From the NCBI RefSeq assembly GCF_003932715.1, contig NZ_CP020700.1:682001-746000 (forward strand): 64,000 nucleotides of DNA. The letters run 5' to 3'. This document shows, in pieces, positions 17,007 to 24,922 of the stretch. Within the stretch, counting starts at the first letter, position 1. Every line of letters starts with the position of its first letter. The position numbers and the translations under genes were made by a program. The stretch comes from Streptomyces tsukubensis. GTDB lineage: Bacteria > Actinomycetota > Actinomycetes > Streptomycetales > Streptomycetaceae. The notes under the pieces are model-generated. The model worked only from the letters and a program-made list of their open reading frames with translations, ran no database searches and was not told the DNA's origin.

Positions 17007-17798
17007 ATGCGTGCCATACGTCTCGCGCCGCTCGCCGCCCTGACCACCGCCGTCCTGGCGTTCGCCGCTCCGGCGGCCGCCGCCGTTCCGGTGCCGGGAC
17101 CGGTTCCGGTGCCCGCTCCCGCGACCGGCGCGACAACGGGAACGGACCCCGGTGCCGCAGCCGACGCGGGCACGGGCGCGGGCGCGGATTCCGGTGCGGT
17201 GGCGGAGCAGGGCGGCGGGGTGACCTCGTTCGGGTTCACCGTGGCCCCGGAGACCGTCGCGCCCGGCGGTACGGTCACCCTGCGGGCGACGGAGTGCTCC
17301 GGCCCCGCCGTGACCGCCTCGTCGGGTGTCTTCGCACCGGTCACCCTGGCCGAGGGGCTGCCCGGCACGGCGACCGTCTTCCCGGAGGCGGAGCCGGGGA
17401 CCGCGTACGACATCACCTTCGACTGCCAGGGCGAACGGGGCACCGCACGGCTGCTCGTCGCCGAGGAGTCCGAGGCGGGACGGGTTCGGGCAGGGCAGGA
17501 TCCGGCCGGGCAGGAGGACGGCGGCGTCGTCGTCCGGGAACCGGTTCCGGATTCCGGTACCGGTACCCGCGATTCCGGTGCGCACGATTCCGGTGCGGGG
17601 GCGCACGACGGTACGTCGGCACACCGCTCCGAGTCCCCGGTGAAGCCGGACGGCGGGGTACGGGCGGGTGGCGGAGGCAGTCTGCCGCAGTCCGGTCCCG
17701 AGCGGATCGCCGCCGGGTCCGCTCTGATGGCGGGCGCGGCAGCGGCCGGTGCCGTCCTGTTCGCGGTACGCCGGCGGCGTACCGGCCACGGCGTCTGA
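17007..17798 (+). CDS. exported wall-anchor-like protein, putative sortase substrate
   Basis: 263 residues. A Sec signal peptide (MRAIRLAPLAALTTAVLAFAAPAAAA) is followed by an acidic Ala/Gly/Pro linker and a small beta domain with two cysteines (FTVAPETVAPGGTVTLRATEC...ITFDCQGE). A repetitive linker follows (DSGTGTRDSGAHDSGAG), then LPQSG at about 226-230, a 20-residue membrane segment and an RRRR tail. That last order is the classic wall-sorting layout, except that the motif is LPQSG rather than LPXTG or LAXTG. The class F sortase gene starts 15 bp downstream, so the two are probably partners. What the beta domain binds is unknown. Confidence 0.8.
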   Translation: MRAIRLAPLAALTTAVLAFAAPAAAAVPVPGPVPVPAPATGATTGTDPGAAADAGTGAGADSGAVAEQGGGVTSFGFTVAPETVAPGGTVTLRATECSGPAVTASSGVFAPVTLAEGLPGTATVFPEAEPGTAYDITFDCQGERGTARLLVAEESEAGRVRAGQDPAGQEDGGVVVREPVPDSGTGTRDSGAHDSGAGAHDGTSAHRSESPVKPDGGVRAGGGGSLPQSGPERIAAGSALMAGAAAAGAVLFAVRRRRTGHGV

Positions 17799-17813
17799 CG
17801 CCCCCTCACCGCC

Positions 17814-18485
17814 GTGCTGCCGCCGCCCCCGCCGCCCGCCCATCGCGCTCCGCGCGGCGGACCGTGGTTCGCGCTGCTCTGCGTCCTGCTGTTGGGGTTC
17901 TTCCTGGTGCGTACGGGGACGGGCGCGCCGGGCACCGGACCCGGCGCGTCGGCAGCGGTCGGCCCGCCCCGGCCCGCACCGGCCGCCGCCGGAGGCCGTA
18001 CCGGCGCCGAACCACCGGGCACAGCCGTACCGCTCCCCCACTCCCCACCGCGCCGGATCGTCATCCCGTCCCTGCGGATCGACGCCCCGGTGCTCGGTAC
18101 GGGGCTGACCGCGGACCGGTCCGTCGCACCGCCGCCCACCGGGGAACCCAACCTCGCGGGCTGGTACACAGGATCCGTATCACCCGGTGAACGCGGTACG
18201 GCCGTCGTCGTCGGCCATGTCGACACCGAGACCGGCCCGGCCGTCTTCCACCCTCTGGCCCGGCTCGGCCCCGGGGACCGTATCGAGGTGGGCCGGGAGG
18301 ACGGCCGTACCGCGGTGTTCACGGTGTACGGCGTCGAGTCCCTGCCCCGGGACGGTTTCCCGGCCGGCCGGGTCTACCGGGACGCGCCCGGGCCCGAGCT
18401 CCGGCTGATCACCTGCGGCGGCCGCTGGTCGCCGGGGGCTGGCTACGAGGAGAACGTGGTCGTGTTCGCCCGGGCGGGCGGCTGA
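17814..18485 (+). CDS. class F sortase
   Basis: 223 residues from a GTG. An N-terminal membrane anchor (FALLCVLLLGFFLV, 19-32) and a Pro/Ala-rich stalk lead to the sortase beta-barrel. Barrel landmarks are IVIPSLRIDAPVL (82-94), the catalytic histidine in VVVGHVDT (His135), and the catalytic cysteine in LRLITCGG (Cys201), followed by YEENVVVFA. Class F sortases are the short actinobacterial type with no dedicated sorting motif established for many members. The neighbouring LPQSG protein is the obvious candidate substrate. The 3' end overlaps the convergent AfsR-like gene by 43 bp. Confidence 0.9.
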   Translation: MLPPPPPPAHRAPRGGPWFALLCVLLLGFFLVRTGTGAPGTGPGASAAVGPPRPAPAAAGGRTGAEPPGTAVPLPHSPPRRIVIPSLRIDAPVLGTGLTADRSVAPPPTGEPNLAGWYTGSVSPGERGTAVVVGHVDTETGPAVFHPLARLGPGDRIEVGREDGRTAVFTVYGVESLPRDGFPAGRVYRDAPGPELRLITCGGRWSPGAGYEENVVVFARAGG

Positions 18486-21400
18486 GCCCGTCCGACGAGC
18501 GCGACGGCCTCGGGAACCGTGAGGCTGCCGCCCTCCCCGTACGCGCGCTGCCACGCCTCCCCGCCCAGTGCCGCCCGGGCCGCCGCCTCGGCCTCGGTCC
18601 GGGTCCGCCGCTCGTCGTGGAAGGGCTGGAGGCCGAGCCCGCCGGAGCGGTGCCCCGCCGCGTCGAAGACGGCGATCAGCCGTGCCGCGTCCTCGGCTTC
18701 CCCGAGCCGGGCCATCGCCCAGGCGGCGCAGAGGAACTGGTCCACCATCAGCCGGGTGACGAAGTCTCCGAGCCCCTCCAGCAGGCGGAGCGCGGTCCGG
18801 CAGTGGTCAAGGGCCCGTGGGAACCGGCCGTCCTGGCAGTCGAGCCACGCGTGGATGCCGCTGATCAGCCCCCGGAACAGCTCGGGCGCCTCCGCGCTGA
18901 GCTGCTTCTCCAATACGTCGAGCTGGGCGCGGGCCTGCTCGGTCCGTCCGGTGGCGCCGTAGTGCCGGGCGAGGAGCATATTCGGGGTGGCCAGGAACTC
19001 CGCCTCTCCGGCAGTCGTCCCGGCGTCCCGGGCCGCGTCGAGCAGTTCCCGCTCCGCGGCCTCCCGCACGGCCGGATCGGTGGCCGTCCGCAGCTTCAGG
19101 AACATCAGGCGCGCCTTGTAGACGGAGGACACCTGTACGGGCTGGCGGGACCGGTCCACGATCCGCAGGGCGTCCTGGTAGTCGGCGGCGGCCGCCTCGT
19201 TCCGGCCGTTCCACTCGTGGTTCTCGCCCCGGACCGCGTACGACTCGGCAATGCCCCAGTCGTCACCGGCGGCCGTGAACAGGGCGAGGGCCCGGTCCGG
19301 GTCCGATTCCGGGCCGGCGTCCTCGGGTGTCACGCCCGGCGGTCCCTCTCCGCCGGGTGGCCGGGTGAACGCGCCCGACCGCAGCCGTACCCGCATGAGC
19401 AGGGTGAAGCCCAGGTCCCAGCCGTCCGCCGCGCCCCGCGCGTACTGCTCCTCGCAGGCGGCGACGAGGGCGTCGGCGGACTCGTCGAGACCCGTGAAGC
19501 CGCCGGTCATCAGCTTGCAGAAGAACCACATGGCCGCGGGCTGGCGGACCAGTTGGGGCAGCCCCGGTTCATAGGCGCCGACAATGCGCCGGAGCCGGTC
19601 CCGGGTTTCGGCCTTCTTCACCGCCATACCGTCGGGGCCGCCCGCGGCCAGCGCCGTCATGCGGACGCCGCGCCGCGCCTCCCACAACCGGTCCGGGGAC
19701 CACGGCGGCGGTGTGTCGGTGCAGCGTCCCGCGACCGGCTCGGCGGGCCGTACGGGTGCCTCGAACGGATCGGGCCCGAGGGCGGCGACGGCGGTCGACC
19801 AGGTACGGGCGTCGGACTGGAGCGACCGCAACTGCCAGTACCAGCCCAGGGAGAGGACGAGGCAGAGCCCCTCCTGCTCCTCCTCGTAGTGGACGGCGGT
19901 GCGCAGGGCGGCCCGGACATTGCCGATCTCGGTGTCCAGCCGGGTCATCCACATGCTGCCGCCGGGGCCGCGCAGGGCGGATTCACCGATCCGGGTCAGT
20001 TCGCGGTACGTCCTCAGATGGCCGCGCTCGACGGCCTCCCGCTCCCCGGCTGCGTCGAGGCGGTCGGCGGCGTACTCGGCCACGGTTTCGAGGAGGCGGT
20101 AGCGCATGGCGGAGCCGTCGCCGGGCGCGGCGACCACCAGCGACTTGTCGACCAGGGCGCCCAGGGCGTGCAGGACGTCGGGACCATCGGGACTGTCGGG
20201 GCTGTCAGGGCTGTCGGGACCGCCGTCCGGACCGGCACCGCAGACGGCCTCCGCCTCCGGGAGGGCGCAGCCTCCGGCGAAGACGGAGAGGCGGCGCAGG
20301 ACGGTGCGTTCGTGGTGGTCGAGGAGGTCCCAGGACCAGTCGACGACGGCGCGGAGGGTTTGCTGGCGGGGCAGGACGGTGCGGCTGCCGCCGGTGAGGA
20401 GGCGGAAGCGGTCGTCGAGGCGGTCGGCTATCTGGCGGGTGGTGAGCATGCGCAGGCGGGCGGCGGCGAGTTCGATGGCGAGGGGGAGGCCGTCGAGGCG
20501 GCGGCAGATCTCGGCGGCGGCCCGCGGGTCGTCGGTGACGGTGAATCCGGGGCGGGCGGCGGCACCGCGCTCCCCCAGCAGCCGCAGCGCGGCATCCCGG
20601 TGCAGCGGGCCCACCGGCCGCACCAGCTCACCGGGCACGCCCAGCGGTTCACGGCTCGTCGCCAGAACCGTCACCCCCGGACAGCTCTCCAGCACCCGCG
20701 CCACCAGCCCCGCCGCCGCACCCACCACATGCTCACAGTTGTCCACGATCAACAGCATCCGCCGCTGCCGGCAGTGCTCCACCAGACGGGCGAGCGGATC
20801 GGGTGCCTGGCCCGGGGCCCGTACGGCCAGGGGAGGTTCGCGGACGCCCAGCGCCGCGAGGACGGCGTCGGCAACGGCCGTACCGCCGTCGCGCACCGGG
20901 GCGAGTTCGGAGATCCACACGCCGTCCGGGTACGCGGGGCCCTTCGTGCTGCTGGTGCCGGTGGTGCCTGCGGTGTCGGCGGCCTCCAGGGCCAGCCGGG
21001 TCTTGCCCGCGCCGCCCGGGCCGACGAGGGTGACGAGGCGCTGCGTTGAGAGGGCCGACGTCACATCGGCGAGATCGTCGCCGCGGCCGACGAACGACGT
21101 CAGGCGCGCGGGAAGGTTTCCGGGTACGGGCGGAGCGTCCCCGCCTCCGGGCGGCCCGGCGAGCAGTTCGACATGGAGGGCACGCAGCCCGGCCCCGGGA
21201 TCGGTGCCGAGCCGCTCCGCGAGGCGCACCCGGACCTCCTCGTAGGCGGCCAGCGCCGCGGCTTGGCGGCCGCTCGCGGCGAGCGCCCTGATCCACAGCG
21301 CCTGCAGGGGCTCGTCGAGAGGCTCGGCGGCGGCCAGCGCAGCTGCCTCGGGGAGGGCGGCATCGGCCCGGCCGAGCGCGAGCGCCGCGGCGACCGCGCC

Positions 21401-21889
21401 CCGGCGGGCCTCGGCATGGCGCTGCCGGGCGCGTACGGCGAGGGGATCGCGCTCCCCGTCCGGGAGGTCCGCGAGCGGCGGGCCCTGCCAGAGCGCGAGG
21501 GCCTCCCCGAAGAGCCGGGCGGCCTCGGCCGGGGGGCCCGTATCCAGAACGGCGAGGCCGTCCGCGGTGAGCGCCTCGAACCGGAAGAGGTCCACCTCGT
21601 CCGGGGCGGCGACCAGCCGGTAGCCGCCGGGAGTCAGCTCCACGGCCTCCCGCCCGATCGCCCGGCGCAACCGTCCGACGAGCGCCTGGAGGGCGGCGGC
21701 CGGATCCCGGGGCGGCTCCCCGGCCCACACCTGGGCGGCCAGCCCGGCCGGCGGTACGGGGCGGCCCGCGGCGGCGGCGAGGGCGGTGAGCAGGGCGCGT
21801 ACGCGCCCTCCGCCGGGCACGACGGGGCCGTCGGCTCCGCCGGGCGGGACGGCGCGGGCGGGCCCGAGCACCCGGTAACGAATGATCAC
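18443..21889 (-). CDS. AfsR/SARP-like regulator (BTAD, NB-ARC, TPR)
   Basis: 1,148 residues from a GTG at 21889. The order is: an OmpR-type winged helix (about 1-90, YRVLGPARAV...VRALLTALAAAAGRPVP...LVGRLRRAIG), a BTAD domain (about 95-245), and an NB-ARC ATPase. The ATPase has Walker A GPGGAGKT (290-297), Walker B LLIVDNCEHVVGA, and the GLPLAIELAAARLR motif. A long helical TPR region runs to the C-terminus. AfsR-type proteins activate antibiotic clusters or the small gene afsS, and some are controlled by Ser/Thr kinases. No obvious target gene adjoins. The upstream side is a repeat-filled intergenic region and the downstream end overlaps the sortase gene. Confidence 0.92.
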   Translation of the reverse strand: MIIRYRVLGPARAVPPGGADGPVVPGGGRVRALLTALAAAAGRPVPPAGLAAQVWAGEPPRDPAAALQALVGRLRRAIGREAVELTPGGYRLVAAPDEVDLFRFEALTADGLAVLDTGPPAEAARLFGEALALWQGPPLADLPDGERDPLAVRARQRHAEARRGAVAAALALGRADAALPEAAALAAAEPLDEPLQALWIRALAASGRQAAALAAYEEVRVRLAERLGTDPGAGLRALHVELLAGPPGGGDAPPVPGNLPARLTSFVGRGDDLADVTSALSTQRLVTLVGPGGAGKTRLALEAADTAGTTGTSSTKGPAYPDGVWISELAPVRDGGTAVADAVLAALGVREPPLAVRAPGQAPDPLARLVEHCRQRRMLLIVDNCEHVVGAAAGLVARVLESCPGVTVLATSREPLGVPGELVRPVGPLHRDAALRLLGERGAAARPGFTVTDDPRAAAEICRRLDGLPLAIELAAARLRMLTTRQIADRLDDRFRLLTGGSRTVLPRQQTLRAVVDWSWDLLDHHERTVLRRLSVFAGGCALPEAEAVCGAGPDGGPDSPDSPDSPDGPDVLHALGALVDKSLVVAAPGDGSAMRYRLLETVAEYAADRLDAAGEREAVERGHLRTYRELTRIGESALRGPGGSMWMTRLDTEIGNVRAALRTAVHYEEEQEGLCLVLSLGWYWQLRSLQSDARTWSTAVAALGPDPFEAPVRPAEPVAGRCTDTPPPWSPDRLWEARRGVRMTALAAGGPDGMAVKKAETRDRLRRIVGAYEPGLPQLVRQPAAMWFFCKLMTGGFTGLDESADALVAACEEQYARGAADGWDLGFTLLMRVRLRSGAFTRPPGGEGPPGVTPEDAGPESDPDRALALFTAAGDDWGIAESYAVRGENHEWNGRNEAAAADYQDALRIVDRSRQPVQVSSVYKARLMFLKLRTATDPAVREAAERELLDAARDAGTTAGEAEFLATPNMLLARHYGATGRTEQARAQLDVLEKQLSAEAPELFRGLISGIHAWLDCQDGRFPRALDHCRTALRLLEGLGDFVTRLMVDQFLCAAWAMARLGEAEDAARLIAVFDAAGHRSGGLGLQPFHDERRTRTEAEAAARAALGGEAWQRAYGEGGSLTVPEAVALVGRAQPPARANTTTFSS

Positions 21890-21991
21890 GCGCCCATTCT
21901 CCCCCGCGGGGGCGCCTCCGGCTGCGGGGTGCGGGGTGGGGGCGGTGTGCGGGGTGGGGGCGGTGTGCCGGCTGCGGGCCGTCGGGTGGCT

Positions 21992-22308
21992 GGTCGCGCA
22001 GTTCCCCGCGCCCCTTTCCTGCCCGCCCCTGCCCGCGGGGAGCACCCTGCGCGGTGGATGCCGGATGCCGACCGCGCGCCGCCGGTGGCCGGTCGCGCAG
22101 TTCCCCGCGCCCCTTTCCTGCCCGCCCCTGCCCGCGGGGCACGCCCTGCGGAGTGCGCCGTGCAGGGTGGGATTGTGTGCCGACCGCGCGCCGCCGGTGG
22201 CCGGTCGCGCAGTTCCCCGCGCCCCTTTCCTGCCCGCCCCTGCCCGCCCCTGCCCGCGGGGGGATGCCGGTGGCCGGGCGCGTAGTTCCCCGCGCCCCTC
22301 GGCCGGGG
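21992..22308. repeat. clustered GC-rich repeats, four copies
   Basis: The core GTTCCCCGCGCCCC with flanks GGTCGCGCA and CCTGCCCGCCCC occurs at 21992-22040, 22091-22139 and 22203-22263. A shorter divergent copy lies at 22276-22308. Copies 2 and 3 also share the preceding 25 bp (22066-22090 and 22178-22202); copy 3 has one extra internal decamer. A further direct repeat (GTGCGGGGTGGGGGCG) lies just left, at about 21930-21965. The core resembles a short sequence common in intergenic regions of many Streptomyces genomes. The region separates the AfsR-like gene from nagB. Confidence 0.7.
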
Positions 22309-22421
22309 CCGTACGCCCATCGCGCACCGTCGGCGGCTCGGCGCGGCCCTTTCCTACCCGACCCCTCCTTGCCAGGGGCAGCACCTTCACAGGCGAGACA
22401 CAAAGCGCCTCTCACCTGTAG

Positions 22422-22437
22422 ATTGGTCTACACCATT
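22422..22437 (+). promoter_or_regulatory. DasR-type operator (dre) overlapping the nagB promoter
   Basis: ATTGGTCTACACCATT matches the dre consensus with core TGGTCTA-GACCA, with one mismatch in the centre. It overlaps a plausible -10, TAGATT (22419-22424). DasR is the GntR repressor of GlcNAc metabolism in Streptomyces and releases on glucosamine-6-phosphate, the substrate of NagB. Confidence 0.8.
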
Positions 22438-22487
22438 GCGCCCGACCGACTGCCACCCAGCGTGCGCACACACAGACAGGGACTTCC

Positions 22488-23270
22488 GTGGAAGTTGTCA
22501 TCGTTCCGGATGCCGCCGCAGGCGGCGAACTCATCGCCGAAGCCATGGCCGCCCTGCTGCGGCGCAAGCCCGAGGCCCTTCTCGGGGTCGCCACCGGGTC
22601 GACGCCGCTGCCCGTCTACCAGGCGCTGTCCGCCAAGGTCCGGGCCGGTGAGGTGGATGTGGCCGGGGCCCGGATATGCCAGCTCGACGAGTACGTGGGG
22701 CTGCCCGCCGGGCACCCCGAGTCCTACCGGTCCGTGGTGCTGCGGGAGGTCGTGGAGCCCCTCGGGCTCTCGGAAGCCTCCTTCATGGGGCCCGACGGCG
22801 GCGCCGAGGACATACCCGCCGCCTGTGCCGCCTACGACAGCGCGCTGACCGAGGCGGGCGGGGTGGACCTCCAGCTGCTCGGCATCGGTACGGACGGGCA
22901 CATCGGGTTCAACGAGCCCTGCTCGTCGCTGGCGTCGCGGACCCGCATCAAGACGCTCACCGAGCAGACCCGCAAGGACAACGCTCGTTTCTTCGACAGC
23001 ATCGACCAGGTCCCGCACCATGTGATCACGCAGGGGATCGGGACCATCCTGGAGGCCCGGCACCTGGTGCTGCTGGCCACCGGCGAGGCGAAGGCGGACG
23101 CCGTGGCGCTGGCCGTCGAGGGGCCGCTGTCCGCGCTGGTCCCGGCTTCGGCGCTGCAGCTCCACCCGCACGCCACGATCATCGCCGACGAGGCCGCCGC
23201 CTCGCGGCTCAAGCTGGGCGACTACTTCCGTGCCACCTACGCGGCCAAGCCCGCGTGGCAGGGGATCTGA
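22488..23270 (+). CDS. nagB: glucosamine-6-phosphate deaminase
   Basis: 260 residues from a GTG at 22488. The enzyme converts glucosamine-6-phosphate to fructose-6-phosphate and ammonia, the last step of GlcNAc use. Visible are VATGSTPLPVY (phosphate binding), CQLDEYVGL with the catalytic Asp of the LDEY motif, the active-site segment LLGIGTDGHIGFNEP with its His, and SRTRIKTLTEQTR. The length matches the family. It stands alone, with a dre operator upstream and a strong terminator downstream, so it is a monocistronic DasR-controlled gene. Confidence 0.96.
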   Translation: MEVVIVPDAAAGGELIAEAMAALLRRKPEALLGVATGSTPLPVYQALSAKVRAGEVDVAGARICQLDEYVGLPAGHPESYRSVVLREVVEPLGLSEASFMGPDGGAEDIPAACAAYDSALTEAGGVDLQLLGIGTDGHIGFNEPCSSLASRTRIKTLTEQTRKDNARFFDSIDQVPHHVITQGIGTILEARHLVLLATGEAKADAVALAVEGPLSALVPASALQLHPHATIIADEAAASRLKLGDYFRATYAAKPAWQGI

Positions 23271-23296
23271 GCCGTCGCTCCGAGACCGGTCGCGTC

Positions 23297-23335
23297 CCGT
23301 CCGGTTCCCGTGGGACACCCGCGGAAACCGGACGG
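23297..23335 (+). terminator. nagB terminator hairpin
   Basis: CCGTCCGGTT (23297-23306) pairs with AACCGGACGG (23326-23335). After one mismatch, the inner CCGTGGG and CCCGCGG pair as well, with one U-G, around an ACA loop. The structure starts 26 bp after the nagB stop. Confidence 0.75.
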
Positions 23336-23515
23336 CTTCGGCGGGTAACCGTCTTGACCCGCCGGAGGGCCGCAGGATGTAAGGATTCTGTCCCGGCCGG
23401 AACAAATCCAGCGCGCAACCACCCTTCGGGGCCCCGGGGTTGATACGGTGCGCTGGCCCGGCGCCGCCCGCGCGCGCCGGGCGGCGTGCGGATGTGCGGC
23501 CCCGGGGGGAACCAC

Positions 23516-24922
23516 ATGGACGACGACAGCGCCGCGTTCGGCGGCCCGCCCCGTGCTGCGGCGGAGGACGGGCCGGGCGGCGGGGAGCCCCCCGACGACG
23601 CCGAGGTGGTCCGGGCGAGCCTCGAACGCGTCAGACGCCGGGCCGGACACGTGGTCCGGTACTTCTTCGCCCATCTCTTCCGCCACCACCCCCATCTCCG
23701 CCCGCTGTTCCCGGCGGTGATGGACGATCAGTACGAGCGGATGTTCACCGCCCTCACCCAGGTCGTGGAGCAGTTAGGCCGTCCCGGACTCCCGGCCCGG
23801 CTGGAGCGGCTCGGCCGGGACCACCGCAAGTTCGGGGTCGCCGACGCGGACTATCCGGCCGTCGGGGCGAGTCTGGTGGCCGCCCTGCGCCGGCACTCCC
23901 CGGCCACCTGGGACGCGCCGACGGAGGCGGCCTGGCAGCGGACGTACCGGAGCATCGCCGCGCATATGGCTGCGGGTGCCCGCCGCGCCGCCGCGGCCGG
24001 GGAGCCCGGCTGCTGGGAGGCCACCGTCGTCTCGCACCGGCTGCACGGCGACCACACGGCTGTGATCCGGGCCGCCGTCCGCAGACCGTACCCCTGGCTG
24101 CCGGGGCAGTACGCGACCGTCGAGCACCAGGATCTGCCCGGAGTGTGGCGGCCCTACTCACTGGCGGGGGTCACGGTGGCGGACGAACGGGAACGGGTGC
24201 TGGAGTTCCATGTGGGCCGGGTGCCCGGCGGGCTGCTCAGCGGGGTGCTGTGCGATACGACCCGGCCGGGCCACCGGCTCCGGCTCGGCCCGGCATCGGG
24301 ATCCGCGCTCGCCCCGCCGCCCGGCACTCCGGGCGTCACCCTGATCGCCGGGGGTACGGGCTGGGCCCCGGTCAAGCCGGTCCTCGACGAACTGCTGCGC
24401 CGCCGTCCGGCCCCGCGGATCCGGGTGGACGCGGTGGCCCGGGGCGAGGCCCATTTCTACGACGGGGCCTTCCTGGACGGGCTGCTCAGGGACCGGCCCT
24501 GGCTGAGCGCCTACTGGTGGTACCAGGAGCAGGGCGAGGGCCTGATCAGGGCCGCCGAACGGCTCCACGAGCATCTGCGCAGACGCCGCGACTGGGCCGG
24601 GGAGACCGTCTATCTCTGCGGCCCCGGGGGCTTTGTCCAGGAGACCGCCGAACTGCTGTTCTCGTGCGGGCTGCCGCCCGAGGCCCTGATCCGGGATCCG
24701 CAGCCGGCGTCGGCGGCGCGGCGGGGGCACGTCTCGCACGCGGAGGCGTTCCTCGACCCGTCGGCGGTGCACTGGATCGACCCGGACGCCCGGATCGGGC
24801 CGGATGCCCGGATCGGCCCGCCCGCGGACCCGGGCGCCGCCCCTCCGGCACCGGCCACCGCGGCCGGGCCGTCGTGCCTGCCGCGCCCGGCGGAGGTCAG
24901 GGGCCGTACCAGAGCGTCGTGA
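23516..24922 (+). CDS. flavohemoprotein-like globin-reductase
   Basis: 468 residues from the ATG at 23516, after a GGGGGGA site. The globin domain (about 30-160) has the proximal histidine in RLGRDHRKFGV (His103) and a B10 tyrosine in VVRYFF (Tyr49). The FAD domain has WRPYSLAG. The NAD domain has GGTGWAPVKPVL and YLCGPGGFVQE. These proteins use NAD(P)H to detoxify nitric oxide to nitrate. It carries an extra ~30 residues at the N-terminus and a ~70-residue low-complexity tail not usual for Hmp. Codon 87 (23774-23776) is TTA, so bldA control is likely. The 3' end overlaps the convergent aldehyde dehydrogenase gene by 26 bp. Confidence 0.9.
   Translation: MDDDSAAFGGPPRAAAEDGPGGGEPPDDAEVVRASLERVRRRAGHVVRYFFAHLFRHHPHLRPLFPAVMDDQYERMFTALTQVVEQLGRPGLPARLERLGRDHRKFGVADADYPAVGASLVAALRRHSPATWDAPTEAAWQRTYRSIAAHMAAGARRAAAAGEPGCWEATVVSHRLHGDHTAVIRAAVRRPYPWLPGQYATVEHQDLPGVWRPYSLAGVTVADERERVLEFHVGRVPGGLLSGVLCDTTRPGHRLRLGPASGSALAPPPGTPGVTLIAGGTGWAPVKPVLDELLRRRPAPRIRVDAVARGEAHFYDGAFLDGLLRDRPWLSAYWWYQEQGEGLIRAAERLHEHLRRRRDWAGETVYLCGPGGFVQETAELLFSCGLPPEALIRDPQPASAARRGHVSHAEAFLDPSAVHWIDPDARIGPDARIGPPADPGAAPPAPATAAGPSCLPRPAEVRGRTRAS

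Noticed and set aside
14738..18322. A 1,194-codon open frame on the minus strand across dhaKLM
   Set aside because: It is a shadow of plus-strand genes in very GC-rich DNA. Its translation is Arg/Pro/Gly-rich without domains, while dhaK, dhaL and dhaM on the other strand have full catalytic motifs.
21992..22308. Repeat array considered as a CRISPR
   Set aside because: The spacers are not of constant length, the repeat is longer than typical and GC-rich, and no cas genes are present.
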